DNA of 64,000 nt from Sphingobium fontiphilum (GTDB lineage: Bacteria; Pseudomonadota; Alphaproteobacteria; Sphingomonadales; Sphingomonadaceae): assembly GCF_014196635.1 (NCBI RefSeq), contig NZ_JACIEB010000002.1, positions 310,001-374,000 on the forward strand, read 5' to 3'. Position numbers and translations under genes: made by a program. Positions 18,929 to 29,036 of this stretch are shown here, piece by piece; the first letter of the stretch is position 1; every line of letters starts with the position of its first letter. The notes below the pieces were generated by a model, which was not told where the DNA came from, did not search any database, and saw only the letters and a list, made by a program, of their open reading frames with translations.

Positions 18929-19272
18929 TGGGGGATGTGACGCCTTTTCCCGGTCAGGCCGCAGGCGCGACGCAGACCGGGTTTGAACGTCTCGAACTCA
19001 TGCGCATCATGGATCTGTATGGCCGCATGGTCGCCGCCGGGCACTGGCGCGATTACGCCATCGACCTACACCGCGACGTCGCCGCCTTTTCCGCCTTTCG
19101 CCGCACCGCCGAACGCCCCGAATATCGTATCGAAAAACGCCCCGCCCTGCGCCATCGCCAGGGCATGTGGGCGCTGATCGGGGAAGCGGGCATGGTGCTC
19201 AAACGCGGGCAGGAATTGCAGGCGGTGCTCGCCCCGGTGGAACGCAAGCTGCTGCGCATCGTCGAGGATTGA
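18928..19272 (+). CDS. DUF2794 domain protein
   Basis: The 114-residue protein contains ELMRIMDLYGRMVAAGHWRD and ends LLRIVED, matching the DUF2794 family found throughout alphaproteobacteria and of unknown function. It has no membrane segment or signal peptide. It starts on the last base of the cysE stop codon, so it is coupled to cysE, and is followed by a terminator shared with rpmE. Confidence 0.85.
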   Translation: MGDVTPFPGQAAGATQTGFERLELMRIMDLYGRMVAAGHWRDYAIDLHRDVAAFSAFRRTAERPEYRIEKRPALRHRQGMWALIGEAGMVLKRGQELQAVLAPVERKLLRIVED

Positions 19273-19312
19273 GCATCCGGGAAGAAGGCCCGGCCGCTGT
19301 CAAGAGCGACGA

Positions 19313-19343
19313 AAAAGGGCGCCCGCGAACGGACGCCCTTTTC
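19313..19343. terminator. Bidirectional terminator between DUF2794 gene and rpmE
   Basis: AAAAGGGCG (19313-19321) and CGCCCTTTT (19334-19342) form a 9-bp stem with a T-run on both strands. It serves the cysE-DUF2794 unit and rpmE, which converge on it. Confidence 0.85.
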
Positions 19344-19368
19344 ATGAAGCCGCGCAAAGGCGTTCGGC

Positions 19369-19593
19369 TTATTTCTTCAGCGTCAGACCGCCGAAACGCT
19401 TGTTGAAGCGCGCCACCTGGCCGCCAGTGTCGAGCTGGCGGGTGCCGCCGGTCCACGCCGGGTGCGACTTGGGATCAATGTCGAGCGCCATGGTGTCGCC
19501 TTCCTTGCCCCAGGTCGAACGGGTCTGGAAAGTCGTGCCATCGGTCATCTGGACGGTGATGAAGTGGTAGTCGGGGTGGGTGTTGGCCTTCAT
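19369..19593 (-). CDS. rpmE: 50S ribosomal protein bL31
   Basis: The 74-residue product starts [20 protein letters not shown] and ends [13 protein letters not shown]. It has no cysteine, so it is the zinc-free (C-minus) form of L31. The ATG at 19593 gives the family N-terminus; the frame is open upstream but does not match. A bidirectional terminator lies 26 bases past the stop. Confidence 0.95.
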   Translation of the reverse strand: MKANTHPDYHFITVQMTDGTTFQTRSTWGKEGDTMALDIDPKSHPAWTGGTRQLDTGGQVARFNKRFGGLTLKK

Positions 19594-19737
19594 GGCGTTT
19601 CGTGCTCCAATAGTGGCCGGTTTCCGACCGGCCTGGGATGCGGATAAAGCGAAGGGGGCCGTTACCGGCTTTTCGTGCGCAAGGCAAGGGCCATTGCCCA
19701 CCGCGACATTCCCGTCTGGCCGGGCGGGAAAAGCCGG

Positions 19738-20217
19738 TCAATCCTTGGGCGGATCGGCAATCATCGCCACGAACTGCGCCTCGGCGGCCAGTCGATCGCC
19801 GATGAACGCCTTGCCATCGAACTTGCACACCCGGCCGCGCACCTGGGTGAAATCGATCTTGAGGTCGAGCAGGCAGCCCGGCTCGACCGGCGAACGGAAT
19901 TTCGCCCCGTCGATGCTCATGAAGTAAACCAGCTTGCCCGATCCCACCAACTCCATGGAAACCGACGCCAGCACGCCTGCGGCCTGCGCCATGGCTTCCA
20001 CCACCAGAACGCCGGGCATGATCGGCCGACCGGGGAAATGCCCCTGGAAAAAGCTTTCATTGATGGTGACCGCCTTGACCGCATGAATGAACTTGTGCGG
20101 GATCAGCGTTTCCACCCGGTCGACGAGCAGCATCGGATAACGATGCGGCAGCGCCGCCATGACCCCACGGATGTCCATGGGGCCGATGACGCCGCTGCCT
20201 TCAACTTCGGCGGTCAT
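19738..20217 (-). CDS. fabZ: 3-hydroxyacyl-ACP dehydratase
   Basis: The 159-residue product has the hotdog-fold signature [13 protein letters not shown] and the active-site [20 protein letters not shown] with catalytic His and Glu. FabZ dehydrates 3-hydroxyacyl-ACP in fatty acid synthesis. It is the last gene of the dxr-rseP-bamA-ompH-fabZ series, 6 bases after ompH, the order known from many proteobacteria, although lpxD, lpxA and lpxB are missing here. Confidence 0.96.
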   Translation of the reverse strand: MTAEVEGSGVIGPMDIRGVMAALPHRYPMLLVDRVETLIPHKFIHAVKAVTINESFFQGHFPGRPIMPGVLVVEAMAQAAGVLASVSMELVGSGKLVYFMSIDGAKFRSPVEPGCLLDLKIDFTQVRGRVCKFDGKAFIGDRLAAEAQFVAMIADPPKD

Positions 20218-20223
20218 CGCGGG

Positions 20224-20886
20224 TCAGCGCGACTTGGGCTGCTGCGGATTGGCGGGCGCGGCGGCGGGAGCCGGTGCGGCGGCCTGACCCTGACGGCCCG
20301 GCTGCCAGCCGGCCGGCGGCACGATGCCGACGCTGGGGACCAGCGTGTTGAGTTCGGCGGTCACTTCGTCGGTGATGTCGGCGCCGGCGCCGAAGCTTTC
20401 GGTCGCCGCCTTCTTGAAGACGATCTCCGACTTGGTCTTGGCGGTTGCGGAGGTCAGCGCCTGATCCAGCTTGGCGACGATCTGTTCCTCGACATAGGCG
20501 CGGGCAAGGCCGATGGGCTGGCTCAGGCGCTGCAATTCGGCCTGGGCGGCCTGCTGGGCCTGCTGATATTGCTGGGCCTGCGTCTCGATGGCCGGGGTCG
20601 GCTTGTTGCCGGCGGCCTTGAAGGCGGCCTGCAGCGCGTCGCCCTTGGTCTTGAGATCGGCTTCCAGCGCATTGCGGCGCGTGTTCATCGTGTCGATCTG
20701 GGGCTTGTAGGTGGTCTGCATCTGCGTGATCGCGGTGGTGTAGGCCGCGCTCTTGGCGACAGCTTCTTCCAGGTCGACGACGGCGATGCCGGACTTGGTC
20801 TGCGCCACGGCCGGAGCGGTGGTGGCGAGGGGGATGGCGGTCATGGGGGCCAGGGCGATCGCCGCGGCCTTGAAAATCGTCTTCAT
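20224..20886 (-). CDS. OmpH/Skp-like periplasmic chaperone
   Basis: The 220-residue product has a signal peptide (about residues 1-28, cleaved after AVA), then the Skp start GIAVVDLEEAVAKSAAY and a long Gln/Ala-rich helical region, and a Pro/Ala/Gln-rich tail. Skp trimers hold unfolded outer-membrane proteins in the periplasm and hand them to the Bam complex. It starts 1 base from the bamA stop and precedes fabZ. The C-terminal extension is longer than in E. coli Skp (161 residues). Confidence 0.88.
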   Translation of the reverse strand: MKTIFKAAAIALAPMTAIPLATTAPAVAQTKSGIAVVDLEEAVAKSAAYTTAITQMQTTYKPQIDTMNTRRNALEADLKTKGDALQAAFKAAGNKPTPAIETQAQQYQQAQQAAQAELQRLSQPIGLARAYVEEQIVAKLDQALTSATAKTKSEIVFKKAATESFGAGADITDEVTAELNTLVPSVGIVPPAGWQPGRQGQAAAPAPAAAPANPQQPKSR

Positions 20887-23591
20887 CAGAATTGTGTCCC
20901 TACGTTGAAGGTGATGAGCTTGTCGTCGTCGCCCGGTTCCTTGAGCAATGCGCGGGCGACGTCGATGCGGAATGGGCCGAACGGCGAGTTCCAGTTGACG
21001 CCGAATCCGACCGAAACACGCGGCTTCAACGTATCGCCCAGATAGACTTCCTCGAAACCGGACCCGTCGAGATAGGTCGCCGTGGAGCCGGCCGGGGGCG
21101 TTGCGCAGACGCCCAGCGATTCCGCCTGCACGGTGGTCGTCGTGGCGGTTTCCCCGGTTCCTGTCGTTACGGAGCAGCTGCCCGGAAAGGGCGTCAGCTT
21201 GGGATCCTTGATCCCCGCCACGGCGCCGACATCGACATAGACCGACGGACGCAGGCCCATTTCACGCGCGCCCGAACCCAGCGGAATTTCCACCTCGGCC
21301 CGCGCCATATAATAGATGCGGCCGCCCAGCGCGTCGTCGAGCGCCCGGTTGTTGCCGGTCGCGCGGATATATTCACCGGTGGGATCGCCATCGGCATCCT
21401 TTTCCGCCACCAGATAATAACGCTTCACGCGCGGGCCGATGCCGCGAATGTCGAAGCCGCGCATATTGGGTTCGCCCAGGAAGAAGCGGTCGACCAGGCG
21501 GATTTTCTCGACCGGGTCGCCCGCCGCGTCCAGCCGCTGCTTCTCCAGCGAGTGGATATAGCCCGCCTCGCCCGTCAGCCCCAGGATGAAGCCGCTGCCC
21601 AGCGGGAAATATTGCCCGCCGTTGAGGCGCGTGCGGACATAGCGGACGCTGCCCCCCAGACCGGCGAAATCCTGGCTCAGCACGATATTGTGGCCGCGCG
21701 TCGGGCGGATGCGGTTGTCGCGATTGTCGTAGATCAGCGAGTAGCCGAGCGAGGACGTCGTCCGCTTGCCGATGGCGTCGCACAGATAGCGGCCGGCGCG
21801 GATCGGATCGCAGGTGTCGGCGGGGTTGTTGCCCAATATGCCGTCATTACCGATGTCGGTATAATAGGTGTTCCTGTCCAGCGTTACGTCATCGAAGTTG
21901 AGCGTGTAGCGCAGCGCCAGCGACATATATTCGGTGAGCGGAACACCGGCGCGCAGCTGGAAGCCGGTCGTTGTCTGCTCATAGGTGGTGTCGCGGTTGT
22001 TGGTGTTGTTAAGGTAACGGAAGCTGTTCATGTCGCGGCGATAGATGTCGCCGCCCAGCGCGATATTCTTGTCCATGAAATAGGGTTCGGTGAACCCGAC
22101 TTCCACCGACTTGGAATAGGCCGAATAATTGATGCTGGTGCGCAGTTCCTGGCCCTTGCCGCGGAAATTGCGCTGGGTGACGGACGCCGCGACGATGAAG
22201 CGTTCCAGCGAAGAGAAACCGGCCGACAGCGACAGTTCGCCGGTCGATTTTTCCTGCACATTGGTTTCGAGCACGATGCGGTCGGGCGCGGAGCCGGGCT
22301 TTTGTTCGATGTCCAGCTTTTCCTGGAAGAAGCCGAGCGAATTGATGCGGTCCTTCGACCGCTTGACCAGGAAGCTGTTGAACGCATCGCCTTCGGCCAG
22401 ACGAAACTCGCGGCGGATCACCTTGTCCTGCGTCAGCGTGTTGCCGTTGATGTCGACCCGTTCGACATAGACGCGCGGGGCGTTGCCGATGCGGAAATTG
22501 ATGCCCATCGTCAGGTCATCCTTCGACCTGTTGAAATCGGGCTGCACATCGGCAAAGGCATAGCCGAACAGGCCCGCCGTTTCCGACAGCGTGTCGACCG
22601 TATCCTCGACCAGCTTGGCGTTATACCAGTCGCCCTGCTTCATCGGCAGGCGCTTGGTCAGGCTTTCGCCCGACAGGTCGCGAATGTCCGATTCGACCTT
22701 CACCGGGCCGAATTTATACCGGTCGCCTTCCTCCACCACATAGGTGATGATGAAGTCCTGCTTGTCCGGGGTCAGCTCCGCGACGGCGGAAATGACGCGG
22801 AAGTCGGCATAGCCTTCGGTCAGGTAGAATTGGCGCAGCTTCTGCTGGTCATAGGCCAGACGGTCGGGATCATAGCTGGTGCCGGACGAAAACAGGCGGA
22901 ACCAGCGCGATTGCTTGGTCACCATCTCGCTGCGCAGGCGGCTGTCCTTGAACTTGTCGTTGCCGATGATGTTGATCTGGCGGACCTTGGACTTGGGGCC
23001 TTCGCTGATTTCGAACACGATGTCGACGCGGTTCTGGTCGAGTTGCACCATCTTGGGCTCGACCGTAGCGGCGAAACGGCCCTGGCGGCGATAGAGTTCG
23101 ATGATGCGGGCGACGTCGGCGCGCACCTTGGACCTTGTATAGATCTGGCGCGGCGCCAGCTTGATTTCCGGGCGGATCTTGTCTTCCTTCAACCGCTTAT
23201 TGCCTTCCAGCACGATGCGGTTGATGACCGGATTTTCCTTCACCTCGATGGTGAGCGCGCCATTGTCGTTGCGGATCTGCACGTCCGCGAACAATTCCGT
23301 CTCGAACAGGTCGCGCAGCGCCTGATCCAGCGATTCCTGGCTGAACGGCTGGCCGATACGCAGTTTGGTGTAGGACATGATGGTGTCCGGCTCCAGGCGC
23401 TGCTGCCCGGTGACGGCGATGGAGCGGATCGCCCCTTCCGTCGCGGACGGGCCGGTCGCGAGGGCGGCGGGCGGCGGCGCGGCGGCCGTCGCCTGCGCCA
23501 GCGCGACGCCGGGCGCGGCGGCAAGGCCCGCGATCATCGTGCCGGCCATCAGGGCCACGACAATCTGGCGCTGCCTGTTGCTGCTGTTCAT
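20886..23591 (-). CDS. bamA: Outer membrane protein assembly factor BamA
   Basis: The product (about 901 residues) has a signal peptide (to about AQA, residue 35), five POTRA domains (starting IRSIAVTGQQRLEPDTI) and a C-terminal beta-barrel ending in Phe (ITFNVGTQF). It contains the conserved VRGF/Y-type loop 6 (here NMRGFDIRGIGPR). BamA inserts beta-barrel proteins in the outer membrane. ATG 23591 was preferred to GTG 23600 because the GGAG upstream is too close to the GTG. The gene is followed by ompH and preceded by rseP. Confidence 0.96.
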   Translation of the reverse strand: MNSSNRQRQIVVALMAGTMIAGLAAAPGVALAQATAAAPPPAALATGPSATEGAIRSIAVTGQQRLEPDTIMSYTKLRIGQPFSQESLDQALRDLFETELFADVQIRNDNGALTIEVKENPVINRIVLEGNKRLKEDKIRPEIKLAPRQIYTRSKVRADVARIIELYRRQGRFAATVEPKMVQLDQNRVDIVFEISEGPKSKVRQINIIGNDKFKDSRLRSEMVTKQSRWFRLFSSGTSYDPDRLAYDQQKLRQFYLTEGYADFRVISAVAELTPDKQDFIITYVVEEGDRYKFGPVKVESDIRDLSGESLTKRLPMKQGDWYNAKLVEDTVDTLSETAGLFGYAFADVQPDFNRSKDDLTMGINFRIGNAPRVYVERVDINGNTLTQDKVIRREFRLAEGDAFNSFLVKRSKDRINSLGFFQEKLDIEQKPGSAPDRIVLETNVQEKSTGELSLSAGFSSLERFIVAASVTQRNFRGKGQELRTSINYSAYSKSVEVGFTEPYFMDKNIALGGDIYRRDMNSFRYLNNTNNRDTTYEQTTTGFQLRAGVPLTEYMSLALRYTLNFDDVTLDRNTYYTDIGNDGILGNNPADTCDPIRAGRYLCDAIGKRTTSSLGYSLIYDNRDNRIRPTRGHNIVLSQDFAGLGGSVRYVRTRLNGGQYFPLGSGFILGLTGEAGYIHSLEKQRLDAAGDPVEKIRLVDRFFLGEPNMRGFDIRGIGPRVKRYYLVAEKDADGDPTGEYIRATGNNRALDDALGGRIYYMARAEVEIPLGSGAREMGLRPSVYVDVGAVAGIKDPKLTPFPGSCSVTTGTGETATTTTVQAESLGVCATPPAGSTATYLDGSGFEEVYLGDTLKPRVSVGFGVNWNSPFGPFRIDVARALLKEPGDDDKLITFNVGTQF

Positions 23592-23673
23592 CGCTGTCAC
23601 CGCTCCACCCTCGAAAAAAATTGTTTCCGCCGCAACAGACGACGTCGAACCGGGCTTCCCTGCCCCAAGCGCG

Positions 23674-24807
23674 TCAGCCGATCAAGCCGGACAGGCTTTT
23701 CCACAACCCGAAAGACGACAAATCGTTGAAAGTCACCAGCACCATCATGGTCATCAGCACCGCCAGCCCCGACCGGAACGCCCATTCCTGCGCGCGCGGG
23801 CTGACCGGCCGCCGCTGCACCGCCTCGATCCCGTAAAACAGCAGATGCCCGCCATCCAGCATGGGGATTGGCAACAGGTTGATGAACCCCAAGTTAATCG
23901 ATACGAAAGCGACGAAGAAGACGAAGCTTTGGACGCCCAAAGTGGCCGCCTGCCCCGAAATCTGGGCAATCTTCAACGGACCGCCCATTTCCTTAATCGA
24001 ACGGCGTCCGGTAACGATCTGACCCAAGCCGTCGATGGCCGACACAAAAATCTGTCCCGTGCGGCGCGCGCCGACAACTGGGATTTCCCAAAATGCCACC
24101 TCGCGCAAGGTGACGGTGTTGGACCTGACGCCGAGCTGACCAAGGCGAAAGACATTGCCAAACCGGTCTTTCTCAACATGCACGCCCGCAGCAATCGTCA
24201 TCGACACAACTCTGCCGTCACGATGGATTTCGTAGGCCAGTGGTTCGGCCGGGCGCAACCGCACAATGTATGCAATTTCGGCAAAGCTCTCGATGCGTCG
24301 TCCCATGATGGAAACGATACGATCACCCTGCCGCAGGCCTGCCCTCGCCGCGGCCGATCCTTCCTCAACGGTATGAACCACCGGCTGACTGATCGGTTCT
24401 CCGTTGAGCCAGGCAAGTCCGCCAAGCAACAAGATAGCAAACAGGAAATTGATCGCTGGGCCGGCCGCCACAATCAGCGCGCGTTGCCAAAGCGGCTTGG
24501 CCGGGAAGCTCTCGGCCCGTTCCGAGGCGGGCAGTTGCAGCCAGGCCGGATCGGTCTGGCTGGCGGCGTTCATGTCGCCCTTGAACCTTACATAGCCGCC
24601 CAGCGGAAACGCGCCGATGCGCCAGCGCGTGCCGCGCCTGTCGGTCCATGCCGCCAGTTCATGGCCAAAGCCGATGGAGAAAACCTCCGCCTTCACCCCG
24701 CACCAGCGGCCGACCAGATAGTGGCCCAGTTCGTGGACAAAGACCAGAGGGCCGATGGCCGCGACAAAGGCTACCAAAGTGAACAGGAAACCGGGAGTTT
24801 CGATCAA
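23674..24807 (-). CDS. rseP: RIP metalloprotease RseP (site-2 protease)
   Basis: The 377-residue product has the zinc motif HELGH in its first membrane segment ([13 protein letters not shown]), a PDZ domain in the centre ([18 protein letters not shown]), and LDGGHLLF in the C-terminal membrane region. RseP cleaves anti-sigma factors and remnant signal peptides within the membrane. The start overlaps the dxr stop by 4 bases. It has one PDZ domain visible rather than two, which is usual in alphaproteobacteria (from general knowledge). Confidence 0.95.
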   Translation of the reverse strand: MIETPGFLFTLVAFVAAIGPLVFVHELGHYLVGRWCGVKAEVFSIGFGHELAAWTDRRGTRWRIGAFPLGGYVRFKGDMNAASQTDPAWLQLPASERAESFPAKPLWQRALIVAAGPAINFLFAILLLGGLAWLNGEPISQPVVHTVEEGSAAARAGLRQGDRIVSIMGRRIESFAEIAYIVRLRPAEPLAYEIHRDGRVVSMTIAAGVHVEKDRFGNVFRLGQLGVRSNTVTLREVAFWEIPVVGARRTGQIFVSAIDGLGQIVTGRRSIKEMGGPLKIAQISGQAATLGVQSFVFFVAFVSINLGFINLLPIPMLDGGHLLFYGIEAVQRRPVSPRAQEWAFRSGLAVLMTMMVLVTFNDLSSFGLWKSLSGLIG

Positions 24808-25961
24808 GCAGCCAATCTTTCCATCACGTGCCGCGCCTCACCCCGCGCCCTGGCGTCAGCCTCCAGAACATCTTCGATCCGGTCGGGCATGGGCGCGGTA
24901 TAGCGTTCCAGAACATCCTCGACAATCATGGCAATATCAAGGAAGCCGATGCGCCGGGCCAAAAAGGCGGCGACCGCCACTTCATTGGCCGCGTTCAGGA
25001 TCGCCGGAGCCGCCCCGCCCGCCGCCGCCGCCGCGCGCGCCAGCCGCAGCGCGGGAAAGCGATCAAGGTCGGGCGCCTCGAAATCCAGCCTGCCGATGCG
25101 GGCGAGGTCGAGCGGCTGGCACGGCGTATCCATGCGCCGGGGCCAGGCGAGCGCGCTGGCGATGGGAATCCGCATGTCGGGAGAACCCAGTTGCGCCAGC
25201 GTCGAACGGTCGCGATATTCGACCAGCGAATGGATCACCGACTGCGGATGCACCAATATTTCAATGCGGTCGAGCCCGACGGGGAACAGATGCGCCGCCT
25301 CGATCAGTTCCAGCCCCTTGTTCATCATCGTCGCGCTGTCGACGCTGATCTTGGCCCCCATCGACCAATTGGGGTGAGCCACCGCCTGTTCGGGCGTCAT
25401 CGCGCGCATATCCTCACGCGACCGGGTGCGGAACGGCCCGCCGCTGGCGGTCAGGATGATCCGGGCGACTTCGCTCAGGTCGCTGCCCGCCAGACACTGG
25501 AATATGGCGTTATGCTCGCTGTCGACCGGCAACAGGGTCGCGCCCGATGCCGTCGCCGCGCCCATCATCAGCGCGCCGGCCGACACCAGGGATTCCTTGT
25601 TGGCCAGCGCCACCGTGCCGCCCGCAGCCAGCGCCGCCATGGTGGGGGCGAGCCCCGCACAGCCGACGATCGCCGCCATGGTCCAGTCGGCCCCGGCCCG
25701 CGCCGCGTCGACCAGCGCGGCTTCGCCCGCCGCCGCCTCCGTGCCCGAGCCCGCCAGGGCGTCGCGCAGCGCGGCATAGCGGCTCTCGTCGGCGATCACC
25801 GCGATCTGCGCGTTCGTTGCGCGGGCAATCGCGGCCAGCTTGTCGACATCGCCGTTCGCGGTCAGCGCCACCACCTCGAACGCATCGGGCTCCCGCGCGA
25901 TCAGGTCCAGCGTGGACGTGCCGACCGATCCGGTCGCGCCGAATATGCTGACCGTCCTCAT
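24804..25961 (-). CDS. dxr: 1-deoxy-D-xylulose-5-phosphate reductoisomerase
   Basis: The 385-residue product starts [20 protein letters not shown] and carries the metal- and substrate-binding region [11 protein letters not shown] and [14 protein letters not shown]. Dxr makes 2-C-methylerythritol 4-phosphate, the committed step of isoprenoid synthesis by the MEP pathway. The ATG at 25961 overlaps the cdsA stop by 4 bases; a longer open frame reaching 26519 is only in-frame reading through cdsA. Confidence 0.96.
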   Translation of the reverse strand: MRTVSIFGATGSVGTSTLDLIAREPDAFEVVALTANGDVDKLAAIARATNAQIAVIADESRYAALRDALAGSGTEAAAGEAALVDAARAGADWTMAAIVGCAGLAPTMAALAAGGTVALANKESLVSAGALMMGAATASGATLLPVDSEHNAIFQCLAGSDLSEVARIILTASGGPFRTRSREDMRAMTPEQAVAHPNWSMGAKISVDSATMMNKGLELIEAAHLFPVGLDRIEILVHPQSVIHSLVEYRDRSTLAQLGSPDMRIPIASALAWPRRMDTPCQPLDLARIGRLDFEAPDLDRFPALRLARAAAAAGGAAPAILNAANEVAVAAFLARRIGFLDIAMIVEDVLERYTAPMPDRIEDVLEADARARGEARHVMERLAA

Positions 25962-26728
25962 GCGCCCGCCCCGGTCCAAAAAATGATGGCGGCCAGCGGC
26001 GCGGCGGCCACCACCCCGTCCAGCCGGTCCATCACGCCGCCATGGCCGGGCAGCAATGAGCCGCTGTCCTTCACGCCCGCGCGCCGCTTCATCGCGCTTT
26101 CCAGCAGGTCGCCCAATTGCGCCGCCACCGCCAGCAGGCCACTGGCCGCCGCCAGCCGCACCGGCAGCCCGGCCCAGAGGTGCAGCGCAAAGCCCAGCGC
26201 CAGCGCGGCAGCCACGCCACCCGCCAGCCCCGACCAGGTTTTGGACGGGCTGACGCGTGGGGCCAGCTTCGGCCCGCCAATGGCGCGCCCGGCGAAATAG
26301 GCGCCAATATCCGTCGCCCACACCAGCGCCAGCGCCCACAGCGCCAGCAGCAGCCCGCCCGGCTCCTGCCCCCGCAGGAAGCTGAGCGCCACCACTGGCG
26401 CGCAGATATAGACGACGCCCATCGCCAGCGGCAGCGACCGGGTCGTCGCCAACAGGAAAGCGAAAGCGCCAATGACCGCCGCCAGCACGATCCAGGCAAG
26501 CCCCGCCGCCACCGGACACAGCAGCGCCAGGGGAATCGAAACCGCATACATGGCGAGCTTTCGCCAGTTGGCGTCAGCCCCGACGAGCGCGCCCCATTCG
26601 CCCATCATCAGCACGCCCGCGACCGACAGCAGCATCCAGAAGGCGATGCCCCCCGCCAGCAAAGCCGCGATGGCGACCGCGATCAGGATCAGGCCGACGA
26701 CGATCCGCTTTTTCAGTTCCTCCGACAT
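25958..26728 (-). CDS. cdsA: Phosphatidate cytidylyltransferase
   Basis: The 256-residue membrane protein has many hydrophobic segments and ends with the CdsA signature [12 protein letters not shown]...[18 protein letters not shown]. It makes CDP-diacylglycerol, the precursor for PgsA and PssA, both encoded elsewhere in this window. It follows uppS by 3 bases and overlaps dxr, so the three are one operon. Confidence 0.95.
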   Translation of the reverse strand: MSEELKKRIVVGLILIAVAIAALLAGGIAFWMLLSVAGVLMMGEWGALVGADANWRKLAMYAVSIPLALLCPVAAGLAWIVLAAVIGAFAFLLATTRSLPLAMGVVYICAPVVALSFLRGQEPGGLLLALWALALVWATDIGAYFAGRAIGGPKLAPRVSPSKTWSGLAGGVAAALALGFALHLWAGLPVRLAAASGLLAVAAQLGDLLESAMKRRAGVKDSGSLLPGHGGVMDRLDGVVAAAPLAAIIFWTGAGA

Positions 26729-26731
26729 CGC

Positions 26732-27511
26732 CTACAGCCCGCCGAAGCGGCGATCGCGCCGGTTGAAGCTGGCCAGCGCCCGCGCCAATGCGTCGGCGTC
26801 AAAATCGGGCCACAGAATGTCGGTGAAATACAGCTCGGCATAGGCCGCCTGCCACAGCATGAAATTGCTGAGCCGCTGTTCGCCCGACGTGCGGATGAGC
26901 AGGTCGAGCGGCGGCAGGTCGGCGGTATCCAGCGCGCCTTCAATCGCAGCCGGGTCAATCGCCGCCGGATCAAGTTCGCCATCCGCCACCCGGCGCGCCA
27001 GCCGCTGCGCCGCGCGCACCATTTCATCCTGCGCGCCATAGTTGAGCGCGATGGCGATCACCGGGCCGCTGTTTTCGGCGGTGCGGGCGATGGCGCCATC
27101 GATCATCCCGACCAGCGCGGGGTCAAGCGCGCGATAATCGCCGATCACCCGCAACCGCACGCCATTGGCGTGAAATTCATCCAGATCAGCCTGAATGAAA
27201 TGACGCAGAAGGCCCATCAGGTCGGCGACCTCGCTTGCGGGCCTTTTCCAGTTTTCGGAAGAAAAGGCATAGAGCGTCAGGCATTCCAGCCCCAGTTCGC
27301 GGGCGGCGCGCGCCACCCGGCGCACCGCCTCCACCCCGGCGCGATGCCCGGCGATGCGCGGCAACAGCCGCTTCTTCGCCCAGCGGCCATTGCCGTCCAT
27401 GATTATGGCGACATGGCGGGCTCCGGGGGAGCCTGATCCGGAGCCATCGACATGGCGCGCGCCTTGGTCGGTCGCGGCCTTGGGAAAGGAAGCCTGCATC
27501 CGGCTGGCCAT
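26732..27511 (-). CDS. uppS: Isoprenyl transferase (undecaprenyl diphosphate synthase)
   Basis: The 259-residue product has the catalytic IIMDGNGRWAKKR, YAFSSENWKRP and IRTSGEQRLSNFMLWQ motifs of cis-prenyltransferases. It makes the undecaprenyl diphosphate carrier used for cell-wall synthesis. About 34 residues precede the conserved start ARHVAIIMDGNG; they include GSGSGSPGARH and may be a poorly conserved extension. It lies 54 bases after frr. Confidence 0.95.
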   Translation of the reverse strand: MASRMQASFPKAATDQGARHVDGSGSGSPGARHVAIIMDGNGRWAKKRLLPRIAGHRAGVEAVRRVARAARELGLECLTLYAFSSENWKRPASEVADLMGLLRHFIQADLDEFHANGVRLRVIGDYRALDPALVGMIDGAIARTAENSGPVIAIALNYGAQDEMVRAAQRLARRVADGELDPAAIDPAAIEGALDTADLPPLDLLIRTSGEQRLSNFMLWQAAYAELYFTDILWPDFDADALARALASFNRRDRRFGGL

Positions 27512-27565
27512 ATCAGGCCCTGTGCTTGGGGTGAACGAAGATCGTCATCATGGACCAGGCCTAAA

Positions 27566-28123
27566 TTACTGGCCCATGATTTCCTTTTCCTTCGAGGCAG
27601 TCAGCGTGTCGATGTCGGCGATGATGGCGTCAGTCAGCTTCTGGACCTCGGTTTCCTTGCGCTTGCGCTCGTCCTCGCTGATCTCCCCCTTCTTCTCGTC
27701 GGCCTTCAGGCTGTCCATGCCGTCGCGGCGGACATTGCGGACGGCGACGCGCGCGCCTTCGGCATATTTGCCGGCCAGCTTCGCCAGTTCCTTGCGGCGT
27801 TCCTCGGTCAGGTCGGGGATGGGCAGGCGCAGCGTCTGGCCGTCGACAATGGGGTTGAGGCCCAGGCCAGCGGAGCGAATCGCCTTGTCGACCGGGCCGA
27901 CATTGGTCTTGTCCCACACCTGCACCGACAACATGCGCGGTTCGGGCGCGGATACGGTCGCCACCTGATTCAAGGGCATGTGCGCGCCATAGACCTCGAC
28001 AGTCACCGGATCGAGCAGCTGCACATTGGCGCGGCCAGTGCGCAGGCCGGTAAGGTCGCCGCGCAGCGATTCGAGCGCGCCCGCCATGCGGCGTTCCAGG
28101 TCGGCTTTGTCATATTGGGGCAT
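27566..28123 (-). CDS. frr: Ribosome recycling factor
   Basis: The 185-residue product starts [20 protein letters not shown] and contains [20 protein letters not shown] and [20 protein letters not shown], all typical of RRF. It splits post-termination ribosomes with EF-G. The ATG at 28123 was chosen because it matches the family; the frame is open upstream through the pyrH 3' end. pyrH stops 5 bases earlier. Confidence 0.97.
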   Translation of the reverse strand: MPQYDKADLERRMAGALESLRGDLTGLRTGRANVQLLDPVTVEVYGAHMPLNQVATVSAPEPRMLSVQVWDKTNVGPVDKAIRSAGLGLNPIVDGQTLRLPIPDLTEERRKELAKLAGKYAEGARVAVRNVRRDGMDSLKADEKKGEISEDERKRKETEVQKLTDAIIADIDTLTASKEKEIMGQ

Positions 28124-28128
28124 GATGT

Positions 28129-28854
28129 TCAGGACTCCTGATTTTGAACGACCGTCGCCACGCCCTGCCCGGCCAGCACGGTGGCCAGATTGCCGGTTTC
28201 GCGGATGTTGAAGACGACGATGGGGATATTGTTTTCGCGACACAGCGCGATGGCGCTGGCGTCCATGACCTTCAGGTTATCGTTCAGCACCTTGTCGAAG
28301 CTGATCCGGTCATAACGCACGGCGCCTGTCACCTTCTTGGGATCGGCGTCGTAAACGCCATCGACGCTGGTGCCCTTGAACAGCGCGTCGCAGTTCATTT
28401 CCGCCGCGCGCAACGCCGCGGTGGTGTCGGTGGTGAAGAAGGGGCTGCCGGTGCCGGCGGCGAAGATGACGATCCGGCCCTTTTCCATGTGTCGCACCGC
28501 CTTGCGCCTGATATAGGGCTCGCAGACCGACGCCATCGGAATGGCCGACTGGACGCGCGTGTCATAACCCAGTTTTTCCAGCGCATTCTGCACCGCCAGC
28601 GCGTTCATCACCGTCGCCAGCATGCCCATATAATCGGCGCTCGCCCGGTCGAACCCGGCGGCGGCGCCAGCCAGCCCGCGAAAGATGTTGCCGCCGCCAA
28701 CGACGATGCACAGTTCGAACCCCGCATCCTTGGCCGCCGCGATTTCCCCCGCGACACGCGCCACCGTTTCAGGCTCGATGCCAAACTGCCCCTGCCCCAT
28801 CAACACCTCGCCCGACAGTTTCAGCAATATGCGCTTGAAGGCGGGCCGGGTCAT
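28129..28854 (-). CDS. pyrH: Uridylate kinase
   Basis: The 241-residue product has the amino-acid-kinase fold start [20 protein letters not shown] and the [11 protein letters not shown] loop, and ends with [18 protein letters not shown]. PyrH phosphorylates UMP to UDP. In the usual order it follows tsf directly, but here an unrelated gene on the other strand lies between tsf and pyrH (29037-30761). Confidence 0.97.
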   Translation of the reverse strand: MTRPAFKRILLKLSGEVLMGQGQFGIEPETVARVAGEIAAAKDAGFELCIVVGGGNIFRGLAGAAAGFDRASADYMGMLATVMNALAVQNALEKLGYDTRVQSAIPMASVCEPYIRRKAVRHMEKGRIVIFAAGTGSPFFTTDTTAALRAAEMNCDALFKGTSVDGVYDADPKKVTGAVRYDRISFDKVLNDNLKVMDASAIALCRENNIPIVVFNIRETGNLATVLAGQGVATVVQNQES

Positions 28855-29036
28855 AGGCTTTGGATCATCCTTGCAGGTGGGCGGGAAGCGGCCGGGACAT
28901 TAGAGGGGCAAGGGCGCAATGGGAAGGGCGATTGTGCGTTTGCGCGCGACGCCCGCCCTGCGGCATGAACGAAAGCCCGCTTTACCTCTTTAACTCATCG
29001 ATGCTCTGCTGCATGAGCGTCAGTTAGGGGGCATGG

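Noticed and set aside
20892..23729. A 945-codon open frame on the plus strand opposite bamA
   Set aside because: High GC at third positions leaves antisense frames of many core genes stop-free. The translation is His/Arg/Asp-rich without a domain, and bamA on the other strand is certain.
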